Assembly: GCF_004197395.1 (NCBI RefSeq) | Contig: NZ_SELS01000026.1 | Coordinates: 1-64,000 of the forward strand | Direction of reading: 5' to 3' | DNA from: Paraburkholderia sp. UYCP14C | Lineage (GTDB): Bacteria; Pseudomonadota; Gammaproteobacteria; Burkholderiales; Burkholderiaceae | DNA: 64,000 nt | Shown here: positions 27,927 through 37,096 of the stretch, piece after piece | Layout of the letters: every line of letters begins with the position of its first letter | Numbering within the stretch: the first letter of the stretch is position 1 | Notes under the pieces: model-generated | Seen by the model: the letters and a program-made list of their open reading frames with translations, nothing else | Databases searched by the model: none | Told to the model about the DNA's origin: nothing | Program-made: the position numbers and the translations under genes

Positions 27927-28572
27927 AGTCACATGCGCTATCAGGCGACACGAGCGGCTATCCAATCGGCAGTTAGGAAGCGAAAAGATCGGCTCCAGAA
28001 AAACAAAGCGCCGGACATTGCGTACCGGCGCGTTTCCTACAAGGCACGTCAGATGTGCCTGATCAGGACTGTTGTCCCGCGAGATGCTCGCTGGCTCTTA
28101 CCGAAGCCACGCGAGCGGCTTACATAGCGGTGGTCAGAGTCAGTATTTCAAGGGTTCAGAGCTGATACTCCCGCTCATTGCCAACGTACTGGATGCCGCT
28201 GAACAGGAGGCTCAGATGCGTGTCCAGGAGGAGATTGACGGTCTGGTCGGCATCGTCGAGTAAAGACTCACGCCGTTCGACGCTGAAACGACACTCCCCC
28301 ACTTTTCGTCCACTCCCAGCATCTGTGAACATCGCTAGCATTAATTGCGAGCGCCAACACCCACCGACGCCGATATCAATGACATCGAGGGCGGGTTCTG
28401 ATCCTGCTTTACTCGCCCTGCGGGCGGCAATGCCTGCGGCGCATGGTCTAGTGTTTAACTCAACCTTGCGCCGCCGTCTGGTGTCAGATTTACGCCGCCG
28501 CCAACAACGGGGGCCAACGATAGAGAACTTCCCTTTACTCGGTGATATGGGCGTTGTGTTGACGGCTTGTAA
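27927..28572. other. Region after the integrase, no supported gene
   Basis: Frames on both strands stay open for 60-225 codons but have no ribosome site or domain. A frame at 27933-28127 is the only one with an ATG close to the integrase stop; its product is short and basic. A hairpin at 28008-28031 may end integrase transcription. Confidence 0.4.
28008..28031. terminator. Candidate bidirectional terminator hairpin
   Basis: GCGCCGG and CCGGCGC form a 7-bp GC stem with a 10-nt loop, preceded by an A-rich run and followed by GTTTCC, 80 nt after the integrase stop. Confidence 0.4.
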
Positions 28573-28680
28573 AATCATTCGCGCTTGCACTCGACGTTGG
28601 GCTACGTCAGCCCGATGCAATTCGAGCAGGACTGGAACGCCGCGCCGCCCAGAACCAACGGGTGGCATAATCTCCGCTCA
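28573..28680 (+). pseudogene. C-terminal remnant of an IS3-family transposase
   Basis: The frame reads NHSRLHSTLGYVSPMQFEQD followed by WNAA, the invariant end of IS3-family OrfB (the YNxxRxHSxLGY and SP..FE..W signature just after the last DDE Glu). A stop codon lies directly before it, so only the tail survives. It marks past IS activity beside the integrase. Confidence 0.75.
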
Positions 28681-28888
28681 GTTAAGGGATCCGAAATTCG
28701 CGGGCAACGTCACGGAATGGGGTTGGCCAACCGGGACCGTACGTACGATTGCCGCCTTCGGCGTAGGCAACAATACATCACGCCGATTGATTGCGCAGAG
28801 CCGCGTGTACTTGGGCAAAACTAACCGCGCCGGGGCGTTAGGCTTGCTGAAGTGAACGCGCGGCAGCCACGCGCTGCGCGAGCGCCCG

Positions 28889-30631
28889 TTACCAAGTAGC
28901 GCGCGCGTCGCTGAGAAACCGATGGATCTGGGCGACCACGGCCGCGCCTTCGCCGACCGCCGACGCGACGCGCTTGGTCGAACCGGAGCGAACATCGCCG
29001 ATCGCGAACACGCCGGGCACGCTAGCCTGCAACGACATCGACTGCAGGCCGGCTCCGGGAATATCGGGCCCCGTCAGCACGAAGCCTTTGTCGTCGAGCG
29101 CCACGCCGCATGTCTTGAGCCAGGCGGTGTTCGGCTCGGCGCCGATGAAGACGAACAGATGATGCGTCGTCATGCTGCCTTCAATACCGCCCGCGCCGCG
29201 ATAGTGCACACGTTCGAGACGCGCTTCGCCTTCGACCGCCGTGAGTTCGATCCGAGTGTGCAGCGTGACGTTTGGCAGCGCGAGGATGCGCTCGATCAGA
29301 TAGTGCGACATGCTGTGTTCGAGGCTCACGCCGCGTATGAACATGTGCACGTGCTCCGCGTGCGACGCGAGGAACACGACCGCCTGTCCGGCCGAATTAC
29401 CGCCGCCGACCAGCAGCACGGGTTCCTTGCGGCATAGTCGCGCTTCGATTGGCGTGGCCCAGAAGTACACGCCGGAGCGTTCGAAGCGCTCCAGTCCGTC
29501 GACGTTGGGGCGTCGGTATTCTGCGCCTGTCGCAATGACGATGGTGCGCGCGGTGATGCGCCGCGCGTCGGCGAGTTCGACGACGGGCGGCAGCTTGTCA
29601 CAATACAGGGCTCGGACTTCGCACGGAATGCCGATGTGCGCGCCGAATTTCTGCGCCTGCACGAAAGCGCGCCCGGCGAGCGCGTGGCCCGTGATGCCCG
29701 TCGGAAATCCCAGGTAGTTCTCGATCCGTGAGCTGGTGCCCGCCTGTCCGCCTGGCGCGCGGCAGTCGAGCGCGGCGACCGACAGTCCCTCGGATGCCGC
29801 GTACACGGCGGCAGCCAATCCCGCAGGACCGGCCCCGACGATCGAGACATCGTAGACGTGTGCCGGATCGAATTCGGGAATCAGCCCGAGGCAGGACGCG
29901 AGTTGCCCTTCGTCGGGATTGCGCAGCACCGTGCCGCTCGGACAGAGGACGAGCGGAAAGTCGTCGGGTTGCGGCGTGAGGCGTTCGAGGAGTGCGATCG
30001 CTTCGGCATCCTTGTCCGCGGCGAGCGTCATGCTCGGGAATGCGTTGCGGCGCAGGAAGCTCTCGAGTGTACGCAGCCGTCCGCTGCCAGAAGCACCAAC
30101 GAGCACGACACCGTGCCCGCGCTCGATGACGAGCACGCGCCGCAGGATCAGAGCGCGCATGATCTTCTCGCCCAGATCGGCTTCACCAATCATCATCGCA
30201 CTGAGTTCGTCGGGGCGCAGCAGGATCGCCTCGACGTCTTCCCTCACGTGCGCGTCGACGACGGCAGGCTTGGTCGACAGCTGCGTCACGTCAGATGTAA
30301 ATTCGCCGCGTTGCGTGTAGGTGTGAATAATCCGTTCGTGGCCGAGCCCGTCCCGGCCGACTATCCGCACCTTGCCCGACAGCAGCACGAACACGCCAGG
30401 ACACAGGCTTCCCGCGCGATAGAGCAAGGCGCCCTTCGCATAGCGCGAGAGTGTGCCGAAGCGCCGTATCCGCTCGATTTCGGCGTCCGTGAGCACTGGA
30501 AACATCTGCTGGTGACGCGGATGATCGCGCACGCTCGGATCTTCGAGCAGATCGTCGGATTCGAGCGGATCGATGTCCGTGGCCGATTCGCGCGCAGGCG
30601 ATTTATCTGACGGCGTTGACTCGTTGCTCAT
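28889..30631 (-). CDS. Cyclic-nucleotide-binding domain fused to a thioredoxin-reductase-like flavoprotein
   Basis: The 580-residue protein has an N-terminal cNMP-binding fold (about 40-160, with LLSGKVRIVGRDG and a YTQRGEFTSD turn), a middle thioredoxin-like linker (about 170-260) and a TrxR-type flavin domain (FAD motif VSIVGAGPAGLAAAVYAA, NAD motif VLLVGGGNSAGQAVVFLA, end GVFAIGDVRSGSTKRVASAV). The redox CxxC of thioredoxin reductase is missing; its place reads SGVYFWATPIEARLC. It may act as a ligand-sensing flavoprotein using other electron acceptors. It is transcribed alone. Confidence 0.86.
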   Translation of the reverse strand: MSNESTPSDKSPARESATDIDPLESDDLLEDPSVRDHPRHQQMFPVLTDAEIERIRRFGTLSRYAKGALLYRAGSLCPGVFVLLSGKVRIVGRDGLGHERIIHTYTQRGEFTSDVTQLSTKPAVVDAHVREDVEAILLRPDELSAMMIGEADLGEKIMRALILRRVLVIERGHGVVLVGASGSGRLRTLESFLRRNAFPSMTLAADKDAEAIALLERLTPQPDDFPLVLCPSGTVLRNPDEGQLASCLGLIPEFDPAHVYDVSIVGAGPAGLAAAVYAASEGLSVAALDCRAPGGQAGTSSRIENYLGFPTGITGHALAGRAFVQAQKFGAHIGIPCEVRALYCDKLPPVVELADARRITARTIVIATGAEYRRPNVDGLERFERSGVYFWATPIEARLCRKEPVLLVGGGNSAGQAVVFLASHAEHVHMFIRGVSLEHSMSHYLIERILALPNVTLHTRIELTAVEGEARLERVHYRGAGGIEGSMTTHHLFVFIGAEPNTAWLKTCGVALDDKGFVLTGPDIPGAGLQSMSLQASVPGVFAIGDVRSGSTKRVASAVGEGAAVVAQIHRFLSDARATW

Positions 30632-30838
30632 CGCGAACTGTCCTGGCGATTGACGGGATCACGCGTGGATTGTTAGCGGAAATCAGGGCTAACGCAAGCA
30701 GCACGGTAATCGAGTTGCCACGAGTCGTCAGACATAGGTCACGACAGGGATGTTGTAGCGCAGGTGAGCGCAGCGAATATTTCGAACTTCTCGCGCATAG
30801 TTTTTCCGAATAAGCCACAGTGATTGCGCTTTCACACG

Positions 30839-31562
30839 TCAACCGGCCGCCTGCACGTGGTAACCGTGACGCAGGAAATGCACGTTGACGGCGCCCGCGC
30901 GCGGATCCTGCCACCGAAAGGTGACCATGTGTTCGGTCAGCGTCAGCAGCACGCCAGCTACCGGATCTTTTGAGTGGTCAGTGGGGGAGCACGGTCACCG
31001 CGTCGCCCGCTGCAAAGCCGGCGTCGGGCCGAACGGTCGTGCCATGCGGCAGTGGATCGTGATGGTAGGCATAGGCAATGGCCGATTCGGACGAAATCGG
31101 GCGCGGCTTGCCGTGCCCGTACGCCTGCATTCGCGCGTACCACGTCTTGACCAGAGGAAAGCTGTCGAACAGCGCGGCCAGTGCCGGGGCGAGTCGAAAG
31201 AACCCGACGCAGTGAAACAGCAAAAAGTCGGCAATCGAGAGCTCCGGCCCCGCCACATGTTGTACACCGGCTGCAAACTGCTCCTGCAGCCGTGCGAAAG
31301 TCTCGTGCAACATCGTCTCGGCTTCCGGCACGGGCATGGGCATGGGCAGCGGGTGAGTCTGCACGCATGACCATGCGATCGGCTATAAGGGCCTCGATCT
31401 GCTCCGGTGACAGCTGCGACAGCGTCGACTGCGCCTCGGCCGGCTGCATCGCATAAGTGACCGACGCCATAATCAGGGCGCTATCGATCCGGGTCGCGCC
31501 ATGGACGTGTTCAAAGCCGGACCAGTCGTTGAGCGACAGAACGTTGGGCGGTTTTTAAATTG
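30839..31562 (-). pseudogene. Glutathione S-transferase-like pseudogene with frameshifts
   Basis: Three pieces in different frames line up as one protein: LSLNDWSGFEHVHGATRID and onward to EQIEALIADRM (about 31560-31370), then PEAETMLHETFARLQEQFAA to AGDAVTVLP (31364-30980), then DPVAGVLLTLTEHMVTFRWQ to HGYHVQAAG (30965-30839). One break lies near 31365. The other coincides with a run of five C at 30982-30987, where removing one base restores the frame. The 5' end, including the thioredoxin-like half, is missing behind a stop codon. Confidence 0.72.
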
Positions 31563-31662
31563 CAACTCGCACTCGAAGCAATCCAACACCCGCGCCAAAT
31601 GCCGCGGCGCCAAGGGCCATATTCACCTGTAGGACAACCACACCACCCCCCCGGTCGCGACC

Positions 31663-32394
31663 TCAAAAGAACGTAATGTCATAGCCGAACCGGGACGCCG
31701 CGCTGACGATATGCTGCCCCATGATGTTACGCGCAGCCGCTGCATTCCGGTCAATGAAAGCCTGCACGAGCTCTTCGTGCTCCCCACGCGCCGCATTCGG
31801 GATATTGCCGAACATCGGCCCTTGCCGCGCAAAGTTCGCCGCGATTAGCGGCCGCATCGGCTCGAGCACGGTGCGGATCATCGCCTCCAGATAGCCGTTG
31901 CCCGACGCCGCGGCCACGGCGCGATGAAAGTCGAGATCCGCGTTAACGGTATCCGCAGTCGGTGCGCCTTCATATCGCATACGTTCGACCGCCGCCTGAA
32001 TCGTCTTCAGCTTGCGGGGCGTCATGTGCGACGCCGCGAGCGCGGCAGCCTGACTTTCCAGCACGGCCCGCACTTCGAACATGTTGCGAATCGTGTTATC
32101 CCCTTCCAGCAACTGCGTACCCACGCGCGGCAAAGGCTCCGACGATTGGCGCGCCGTTGAGACGAATGCGCCGATCCCCTGGCGCGATTCGATCAGCCCC
32201 TGCGCTCGAAGGCTCGCGATCGCCTCGCGAACGACGTTCCTGCTGACGCCGAAGTTCTGCGAGAGAAAGTGTTCGGTCGGCAGACGGTCTCCCGGCCGCA
32301 GTCGCCCGGACGCAATCTCGTCGCTCAGCGAGCGGGCGATGTGCTCTGCGAAACGAGGCCGCCGCTCTACTGGTCGCACGTTCAGTTCACTCAT
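31663..32394 (-). CDS. GntR/FadR-family transcription regulator
   Basis: The 243-residue protein has an N-terminal winged helix with the GntR signature (GRLRPGDRLPTEHFLSQNFG then SRNVVREAIASLRAQGLIES) and a C-terminal all-helical FCD domain with a metal/ligand Asp-x3-His in ADLDFHRAV. FCD regulators usually sense organic acids or sugar acids. It is divergent from an enolase-superfamily enzyme and a carrier, which it most likely represses. Confidence 0.88.
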   Translation of the reverse strand: MSELNVRPVERRPRFAEHIARSLSDEIASGRLRPGDRLPTEHFLSQNFGVSRNVVREAIASLRAQGLIESRQGIGAFVSTARQSSEPLPRVGTQLLEGDNTIRNMFEVRAVLESQAAALAASHMTPRKLKTIQAAVERMRYEGAPTADTVNADLDFHRAVAAASGNGYLEAMIRTVLEPMRPLIAANFARQGPMFGNIPNAARGEHEELVQAFIDRNAAAARNIMGQHIVSAASRFGYDITFF

Positions 32395-32573
32395 GGTCGT
32401 TCATGCCTTTGTCCGTTGTCTCCTTATTCTACATGCAGAGACCCGTATCGCTCAGTGAAAAATTGTATCCCGATTTTCGCTAAACACCGCCACACGCCCA
32501 CCAGTCAAATATTCCACGCCTGTCGCCATGAAATCCAACCAAGCAAAAGTACAACATGTTCACTTGCAGTACA

Positions 32574-32597
32574 ACCGAATGTCTTCTAATATTCGGT
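32574..32597. promoter_or_regulatory. Candidate operator between the GntR gene and the enolase-superfamily gene
   Basis: ACCGAAT-N10-ATTCGGT is a perfect 7-bp inverted repeat about 70 nt before the enzyme start. A direct repeat AGTACAAC lies just upstream (32548 and 32569 region). Either could be the GntR binding site. Confidence 0.35.
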
Positions 32598-32664
32598 CAA
32601 CCTGACGCAGGCGAGAGCCGAAAATCGCCGCGCCACCTTCGCAATCTGCTTGAGGTGCATCCGT

Positions 32665-33771
32665 ATGAAAATTGCCAGTATTGAAACCATTCCGCTGCGA
32701 ATTCCCTTCACGACTGGTGGTCAGTCGGCCGGCGGAGTCTGGGGAGCGAAAGACCTTCAGATGGTCGATTCGCTCGTCGTCAAAGTCATCGCCGATGACG
32801 GAACCGTCGGTTGGGGCGAAACCTTCGGCTTCACTGCGATTCCCGCGGCGAAGGTCGTGATCGATACGATCCTGTCGCCCGAACTGATCGGTCGTGATGT
32901 CACGCTGCGCGAGAAATTGCAGAGCGATCTGCAGAAGAAGTTTCACGTCTTTGGTCGGAGCGGCGCGTTCATCTATGGCCTGTCGGCGATCGACATCGCG
33001 CTGTGGGATATCGCAGGGAAAGCGGCCGACAAACCGATCTATCAACTGCTGGGCGGGAGCGAGGCCACGTCGCTTGCGACTTATGCGAGCCTGGTCCGCT
33101 ACGCAGACCCGGAACTCGTCCGCATCAATGTGCAACGCGCGGTGAACAGCGGCTACCGGAACATCAAGCTGCATGAAGTCGATGTCGAGACCGTCCGCGC
33201 CGCGCGCGAAGCGGCTGGACCCGACGTGGAGATCACGCTCGACGTCAACGCCCCCTGGACCGTGCGCGAAGCGCTCGATATGACCCAGAAACTTAGCCCC
33301 TTCAATCTGCGGTGGATCGAAGAACCGGTGTGGCCACCGGAAAACTATTCGGGTCTGGCGATGGTGCGAAAGCAAGGCGGCATTCCCGTTGCGGCCGGCG
33401 AGAACGCTTCGACGCTCATGGACTTCCAGCATCTGCTCGAAACCGGCGCGGTCGATTTCATTCAGCCTAGCCCCGCAAAAATGGGCGGCATCACCGAGCT
33501 GCAAAAAGTGTTTGCGCTGGCGAACGCCCATAACGTCACCGTGATGGTCCACACGTTCTATGACGGTCCCGGCCTGCTCGCCGCCGTGCACGCGAGTGCG
33601 GCCCTGGGCGGTGCCAAGTCGCTCGTCGAATGGCGCTACTTCGATCTCGAAGCGCAACTCTATGGCGACGCCATCATTCCACGCAACGGACGCATCGGCG
33701 TACCGCAAGGGCCCGGGCTCGGACTCGAACCGAATCAGGACGTGATTCGGGACTACCGCATCAAGCTTTAA
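32665..33771 (+). CDS. Mandelate racemase/muconate lactonizing enzyme family protein
   Basis: The 368-residue protein has the enolase-superfamily capping domain and barrel. Metal ligands are Asp193 (LDVNAPW), Glu219 or Glu220 (IEEPVW) and Glu246 (AAGENAST); the barrel also shows Lys168-x-His170 (IKLHEVD) and His296 (VHTFYDGPG). These enzymes abstract a proton alpha to a carboxylate for racemisation or dehydration of acid sugars. The K-x-H pair is not the K-x-K of mandelate racemase, so the substrate is uncertain. The start follows GAGGTG. Confidence 0.85.
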   Translation: MKIASIETIPLRIPFTTGGQSAGGVWGAKDLQMVDSLVVKVIADDGTVGWGETFGFTAIPAAKVVIDTILSPELIGRDVTLREKLQSDLQKKFHVFGRSGAFIYGLSAIDIALWDIAGKAADKPIYQLLGGSEATSLATYASLVRYADPELVRINVQRAVNSGYRNIKLHEVDVETVRAAREAAGPDVEITLDVNAPWTVREALDMTQKLSPFNLRWIEEPVWPPENYSGLAMVRKQGGIPVAAGENASTLMDFQHLLETGAVDFIQPSPAKMGGITELQKVFALANAHNVTVMVHTFYDGPGLLAAVHASAALGGAKSLVEWRYFDLEAQLYGDAIIPRNGRIGVPQGPGLGLEPNQDVIRDYRIKL

Positions 33772-33884
33772 CAGACTATGCCGCTTCATCGTTGCACCCT
33801 CGATCAAGGCCGATGCAACAACCGTTGCGCCAGTCCGTGATCGGCCAGAGCGGCAGTCGCAATAACAATGGAAGGAGTCAGGAG

Positions 33885-34826
33885 ATGTTGGACAGGATCG
33901 TAGGACCTCTTTTACCCGTCGCATTTGTGATCGTGCTCGGCTTTATCGCGGGCAAGCGCGGACGGCTCACTCATTCGGACAGCCTGCTGATCAGCAGGCT
34001 GGTACTCGGCTGGATCTTCCCGGCGCTGCTTTTCGTCGGCATGGCCAGTACGCCTCGTGCACAGCTCTTCGACTTCAAGTTCATCTTCGCCACGTTCATC
34101 GGCATCATGGGCATGTATGCGATAGCGCTGGTGATCGGCTGGTGGCGCTATCGCGATCTCAAGGCCGCGACGCTCAAGGGCTTCGTCAACGGTTATCCTG
34201 ACGCCGCCTTCATGGGCATCCCAATCCTCGGAGCGATGTTCGGACCGGGCAGCATCTATTCGGTGCTCGTGCTGAACCTCATCGCGAGCCTGTTGATGAT
34301 CCCGCTGACGACCATGTTGCTTACCGTAGCGAGCGGAAAAGGCAACGGCACTCAGGCTTTCCTGTCGAGCATATCGGGGGCGGTGCGCCGTCCGCTGATG
34401 TGGGCACCGGCTTTGGGCATCCTCTTTTCCCTTCTTCAGATCAAGCTGAATCCCGTTGTTGCCGAGTCATTCAATCTTCTCGGAAAGGCGACACCAGGCG
34501 TATCGCTGCTGTGCCTGGGATTGATCATGTCGTCGGTGAAGCTGAAGCTGTCGAACGAGGTGTGGGCCAACCTTGGGCTCAAGCTGTTCATCCACCCTGC
34601 GTTGATGTTCGCAGCAACCGTTTTGCTGGGCGTTCATGGACTCTACGCACAACAGATGATCCTGCTTTGCGCGCTTCCGTCGGCGACCATCCCGGCGATG
34701 TTTGCGAATGAGGCCGGCACTTATCAAAGCGAAGCCGCGACGTCGATTCTGGTCAGTACCGCGCTGTCGATCGTGACGTTTTCCGCTGCGATTTACCTGG
34801 TTGACGGGGGACTTGCGGCAGGGTAG
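33885..34826 (+). CDS. AEC (auxin efflux carrier) family transporter
   Basis: The start at 33885 is preceded by AGGAGTCAGGAG. The 313-residue protein has about ten membrane helices with an internal inverted duplication. It has the broken-helix sequence GYPDAAFMGIPILGAMFG and a conserved CALPSATIPAMFANEAG near the end. Bacterial AEC proteins transport small carboxylates such as malate or malonate. Linked to the acid-sugar enzyme, it probably imports or exports that substrate. Confidence 0.88.
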   Translation: MLDRIVGPLLPVAFVIVLGFIAGKRGRLTHSDSLLISRLVLGWIFPALLFVGMASTPRAQLFDFKFIFATFIGIMGMYAIALVIGWWRYRDLKAATLKGFVNGYPDAAFMGIPILGAMFGPGSIYSVLVLNLIASLLMIPLTTMLLTVASGKGNGTQAFLSSISGAVRRPLMWAPALGILFSLLQIKLNPVVAESFNLLGKATPGVSLLCLGLIMSSVKLKLSNEVWANLGLKLFIHPALMFAATVLLGVHGLYAQQMILLCALPSATIPAMFANEAGTYQSEAATSILVSTALSIVTFSAAIYLVDGGLAAG

Positions 34827-35159
34827 GTGCTTGAGGAAACGTGTGCGCCTTGCGTCGATCGCAAGGCGGGCGCTTTAACGCATGACAGCCATAAGTGGTG
34901 GACGTGTGCGCCTTGCGTCGATCGCAAGGCGGGCGCTTTAACGCATGACAGCCATAAGTGGTGGACTTGATCAGCATTGCCCTAATTTGCCTTCAACCCT
35001 AACGTTGGTTTCGCACGCCAATCGTTTGGTTAGCTAAGAGTTATTCCTCGGTGGAAAAATTCTTGTTCCTCCCGAGAGATTTACTGGCAAAAGGGCACCA
35101 CCTACGATGTTATCTGCGGTCAAGGACCGATCAACAACGATTCACTCAGGAGATGTTTA
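34827..35159. other. Intergenic region with tandem hairpin repeat
   Basis: The first 140 bases hold the 63-bp tandem repeat described separately. The remainder is AT-richer and contains the leader of the cupin gene, with AGGAG 8 nt before its ATG. No gene is seen. Confidence 0.6.
34839..34964. repeat. Two perfect 63-bp direct repeats, each with a 9-bp hairpin
   Basis: The unit beginning ACGTGTGCGCCTTGCGTCGA occurs at 34839-34901 and again at 34902-34964 without a difference. Inside each, CGCCTTGCG-TCGAT-CGCAAGGCG forms a perfect stem-loop. It lies right after the carrier gene stop and may act as a terminator or be a repetitive extragenic element. Confidence 0.8.
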
Positions 35160-35552
35160 ATGTCATCAGTGACGCGACCATGGGCGACTATCTCGACAGC
35201 CATTGTTTTTCTTTCTGCTACCGGAGCTAGCGCGTTTGGTCAGCAGCGAACGACACTACAAACGATCGATTTCCCACCGGGCTACGAGACAGAGATGGTG
35301 ATTGCTGAACTCCCGCCAGATGGCTGCACCGGCCGGCATTCTCACCCAGGCGTTGAAAGCGCCTATGTGCTGGAGGGAGAGGCTGTCGCGAAGTTCGACA
35401 ATAAGCCGGACTTGCCACTCAAAGCCGGACGACCGCTGGAATTCGCGCCTGGAGAAGTGCATAACGTGTGTAATGTCGGCAGCGTTCAGTTTAAGGCTTT
35501 GGCTCACTATATTATCGAAAAGGGCAAGCCCTTGGTAACACATGCTGATTGA
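35160..35552 (+). CDS. Secreted cupin-domain protein
   Basis: The 130-residue protein has a cleavable signal peptide (hydrophobic core ISTAIVFLSATGASAFG) and a single cupin domain with motif 1 TGRHSHPGVESAYVLEGE and motif 2 PGEVHNVCNVG. The His, His and Glu of motif 1 and the His of motif 2 are present, so it can bind a metal. Periplasmic cupins of this size have diverse or unknown roles. It precedes a secreted HbpS/GlcG-like protein on the same strand. Confidence 0.8.
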   Translation: MSSVTRPWATISTAIVFLSATGASAFGQQRTTLQTIDFPPGYETEMVIAELPPDGCTGRHSHPGVESAYVLEGEAVAKFDNKPDLPLKAGRPLEFAPGEVHNVCNVGSVQFKALAHYIIEKGKPLVTHAD

Positions 35553-35680
35553 CGTTCACCAGATTGCCGCAAAAGACACGCGCTTGGTTTGCCCGACCAG
35601 TTGTTCCGTCCTTACGGTTTATGCGGTGTAACGCGCTCGTTGGAGCGCCCAGTCAAACAATTCCGAGTTAAGAGGGATTC

Positions 35681-36217
35681 ATGAAATTTGCAAAGCTAGC
35701 CGCACTCTTTGTTGGGGCGTCTATCGCATGTATGTCCGTGCACGCGCAGCAGGCGGCACAACCACCGCAACCGCAATCGCAATACCACTACACGCTGCCA
35801 CTTAGTATCGCCGTCGAGGCTGCACAAGAAGCGCTCCGAGTCTGCGAGCTTAATCATTATTGGTCAACGGTTACTGTCGTCGATATGGACGGCGTACCTC
35901 AGGTCGTGTTGCGTGGCGATCATGCACCGGTGGCCACGGGTGAATCGAGTTTCCGAAAAGCATTTACGGTCATCACGCTCGGACCGGAGTTTGGATTCGA
36001 TCGCTCAAGCGGATTCTTCGAACTGGTGAAGAAGAACCAGTTTGCGCCGCAACTCGCGACGGTCAAGAACGTAATTGCGCTCCCAGGTGCGGTCGCTTTC
36101 AAGGCACACGGCGAGATCGTGGGCGCTTTGGGCATCGGCGGTGCGCCGGGTGGTGACAAAGATGAAGTCTGCGCAGCCGCGGGCGTAGCTAAAGTAGCGG
36201 ACAAGTTGCCACAGTGA
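35681..36217 (+). CDS. Secreted GlcG/HbpS-like (heme-degrading fold) protein
   Basis: The 178-residue protein has a signal peptide ending SVHAQ and then a GlcG/HbpS (DUF336) domain: LSIAVEAAQEALRVCELN, VTVVDMDGVPQVVLRGDHA, SFRKAFTVITLG and EIVGALGIGGAPGGDKDEVCA. HbpS binds heme; other members have unknown ligands. AGAGGG lies before the ATG. It follows the cupin gene by 128 nt and may be co-transcribed. Both would act in the periplasm. Confidence 0.83.
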   Translation: MKFAKLAALFVGASIACMSVHAQQAAQPPQPQSQYHYTLPLSIAVEAAQEALRVCELNHYWSTVTVVDMDGVPQVVLRGDHAPVATGESSFRKAFTVITLGPEFGFDRSSGFFELVKKNQFAPQLATVKNVIALPGAVAFKAHGEIVGALGIGGAPGGDKDEVCAAAGVAKVADKLPQ

Positions 36218-36756
36218 GCGCGTGCGGGGATGGCCGTACGCGTTGACCGAGCCTGCCCGAGCCTTGCGATAACTCACATCGTCGCTACGAAACCTTGTAG
36301 CCCTGGTGAACGTCGTGTCCCATGTTCACTCGATGGCCCGACGGGCGGCGGGCGCATGATCGATGTTGATCTGGAAGGCCGGGACAATGAATTCCAGAAC
36401 ACCGGATTGCGCCCGCCGCTCCAACCTGACCCGCTTCGTTGCACACTCGCGTCTAGCGCGACGTACGCGACGCAGAGGTTTGCCGGTGCGTGGTTTATTG
36501 TAATCGCTTGCCCACCTGGCAGGCTTGCGCCCCCAAACACTCCGGACTTCAGCCAATCGGAAACATTCGCCCGACGCTCGCCGCCGACATATTCGATAGC
36601 CGTTTCGAGCGCCGGTTGCCTCGCCACCTGACAGGCGGCCGGTAGCATCGATCTGTTCGGTGGGGGGACGTCGCTGACTGGCGTGGCCGTCGTCGTGCTG
36701 CCCGCACGCAATCAAGACGTACCGTCGCCGAAACAAGCTCTATTGAGGATCAGACA
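36218..36756. other. 539-nt region without a clear gene
   Basis: Frames of about 135-145 codons are open on both strands (for example minus 36274-36711), with neither a ribosome site nor a recognisable domain. It marks the beginning of the rearranged segment. Confidence 0.4.
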
Positions 36757-36954
36757 ATGAAGCGTGAGACTTTGAATTTCCGGCATACCGACGATCATGG
36801 CGGTGCTAGCGTGCCCGCCCATGTCGAAGTGGTGTCGAGCAAGAAGGAACAAGCGGCCGCTGTGCCGCGCAACTGGGCATGGGCGCACCACAGCGACTCC
36901 TACGACTGGATGGACACGCACACTCCTGGCGTCGGAACGGATCTGCTGGACTGA
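36757..36954 (+). CDS. Small acidic/aromatic hypothetical peptide
   Basis: The 65-residue product has a charged first half (MKRETLNFRHTDDHGGASVP) and a C-terminal part rich in Trp, His, Asp and Thr (WAWAHHSDSYDWMDTHTPGV). GAGGA precedes the ATG by about 9 nt. There is no signal peptide, membrane helix or known domain. The size and biased C-terminus recall a peptide precursor, but no maturation or transport gene is next to it, so this is speculation. Confidence 0.45.
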   Translation: MKRETLNFRHTDDHGGASVPAHVEVVSSKKEQAAAVPRNWAWAHHSDSYDWMDTHTPGVGTDLLD

Positions 36955-37096
36955 TTGCGGCTGAGAATTGCCTTTCGAATCAGCAAAAGACAAATGTCGC
37001 CCGCGGTATATAGCTTGGCCAGGGAAGCTCACGCCCCCTTGACGCATCACATCCCTGCATGCGCACGTCTTTCGTTTTCGAGCAGCCTGTGTGCGA

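Noticed and set aside
34753-34977. Minus frame with two identical 21-residue repeats
   Set aside because: The repetition only reflects the 63-bp DNA repeat; there is no ribosome site, so it is not called as a gene.
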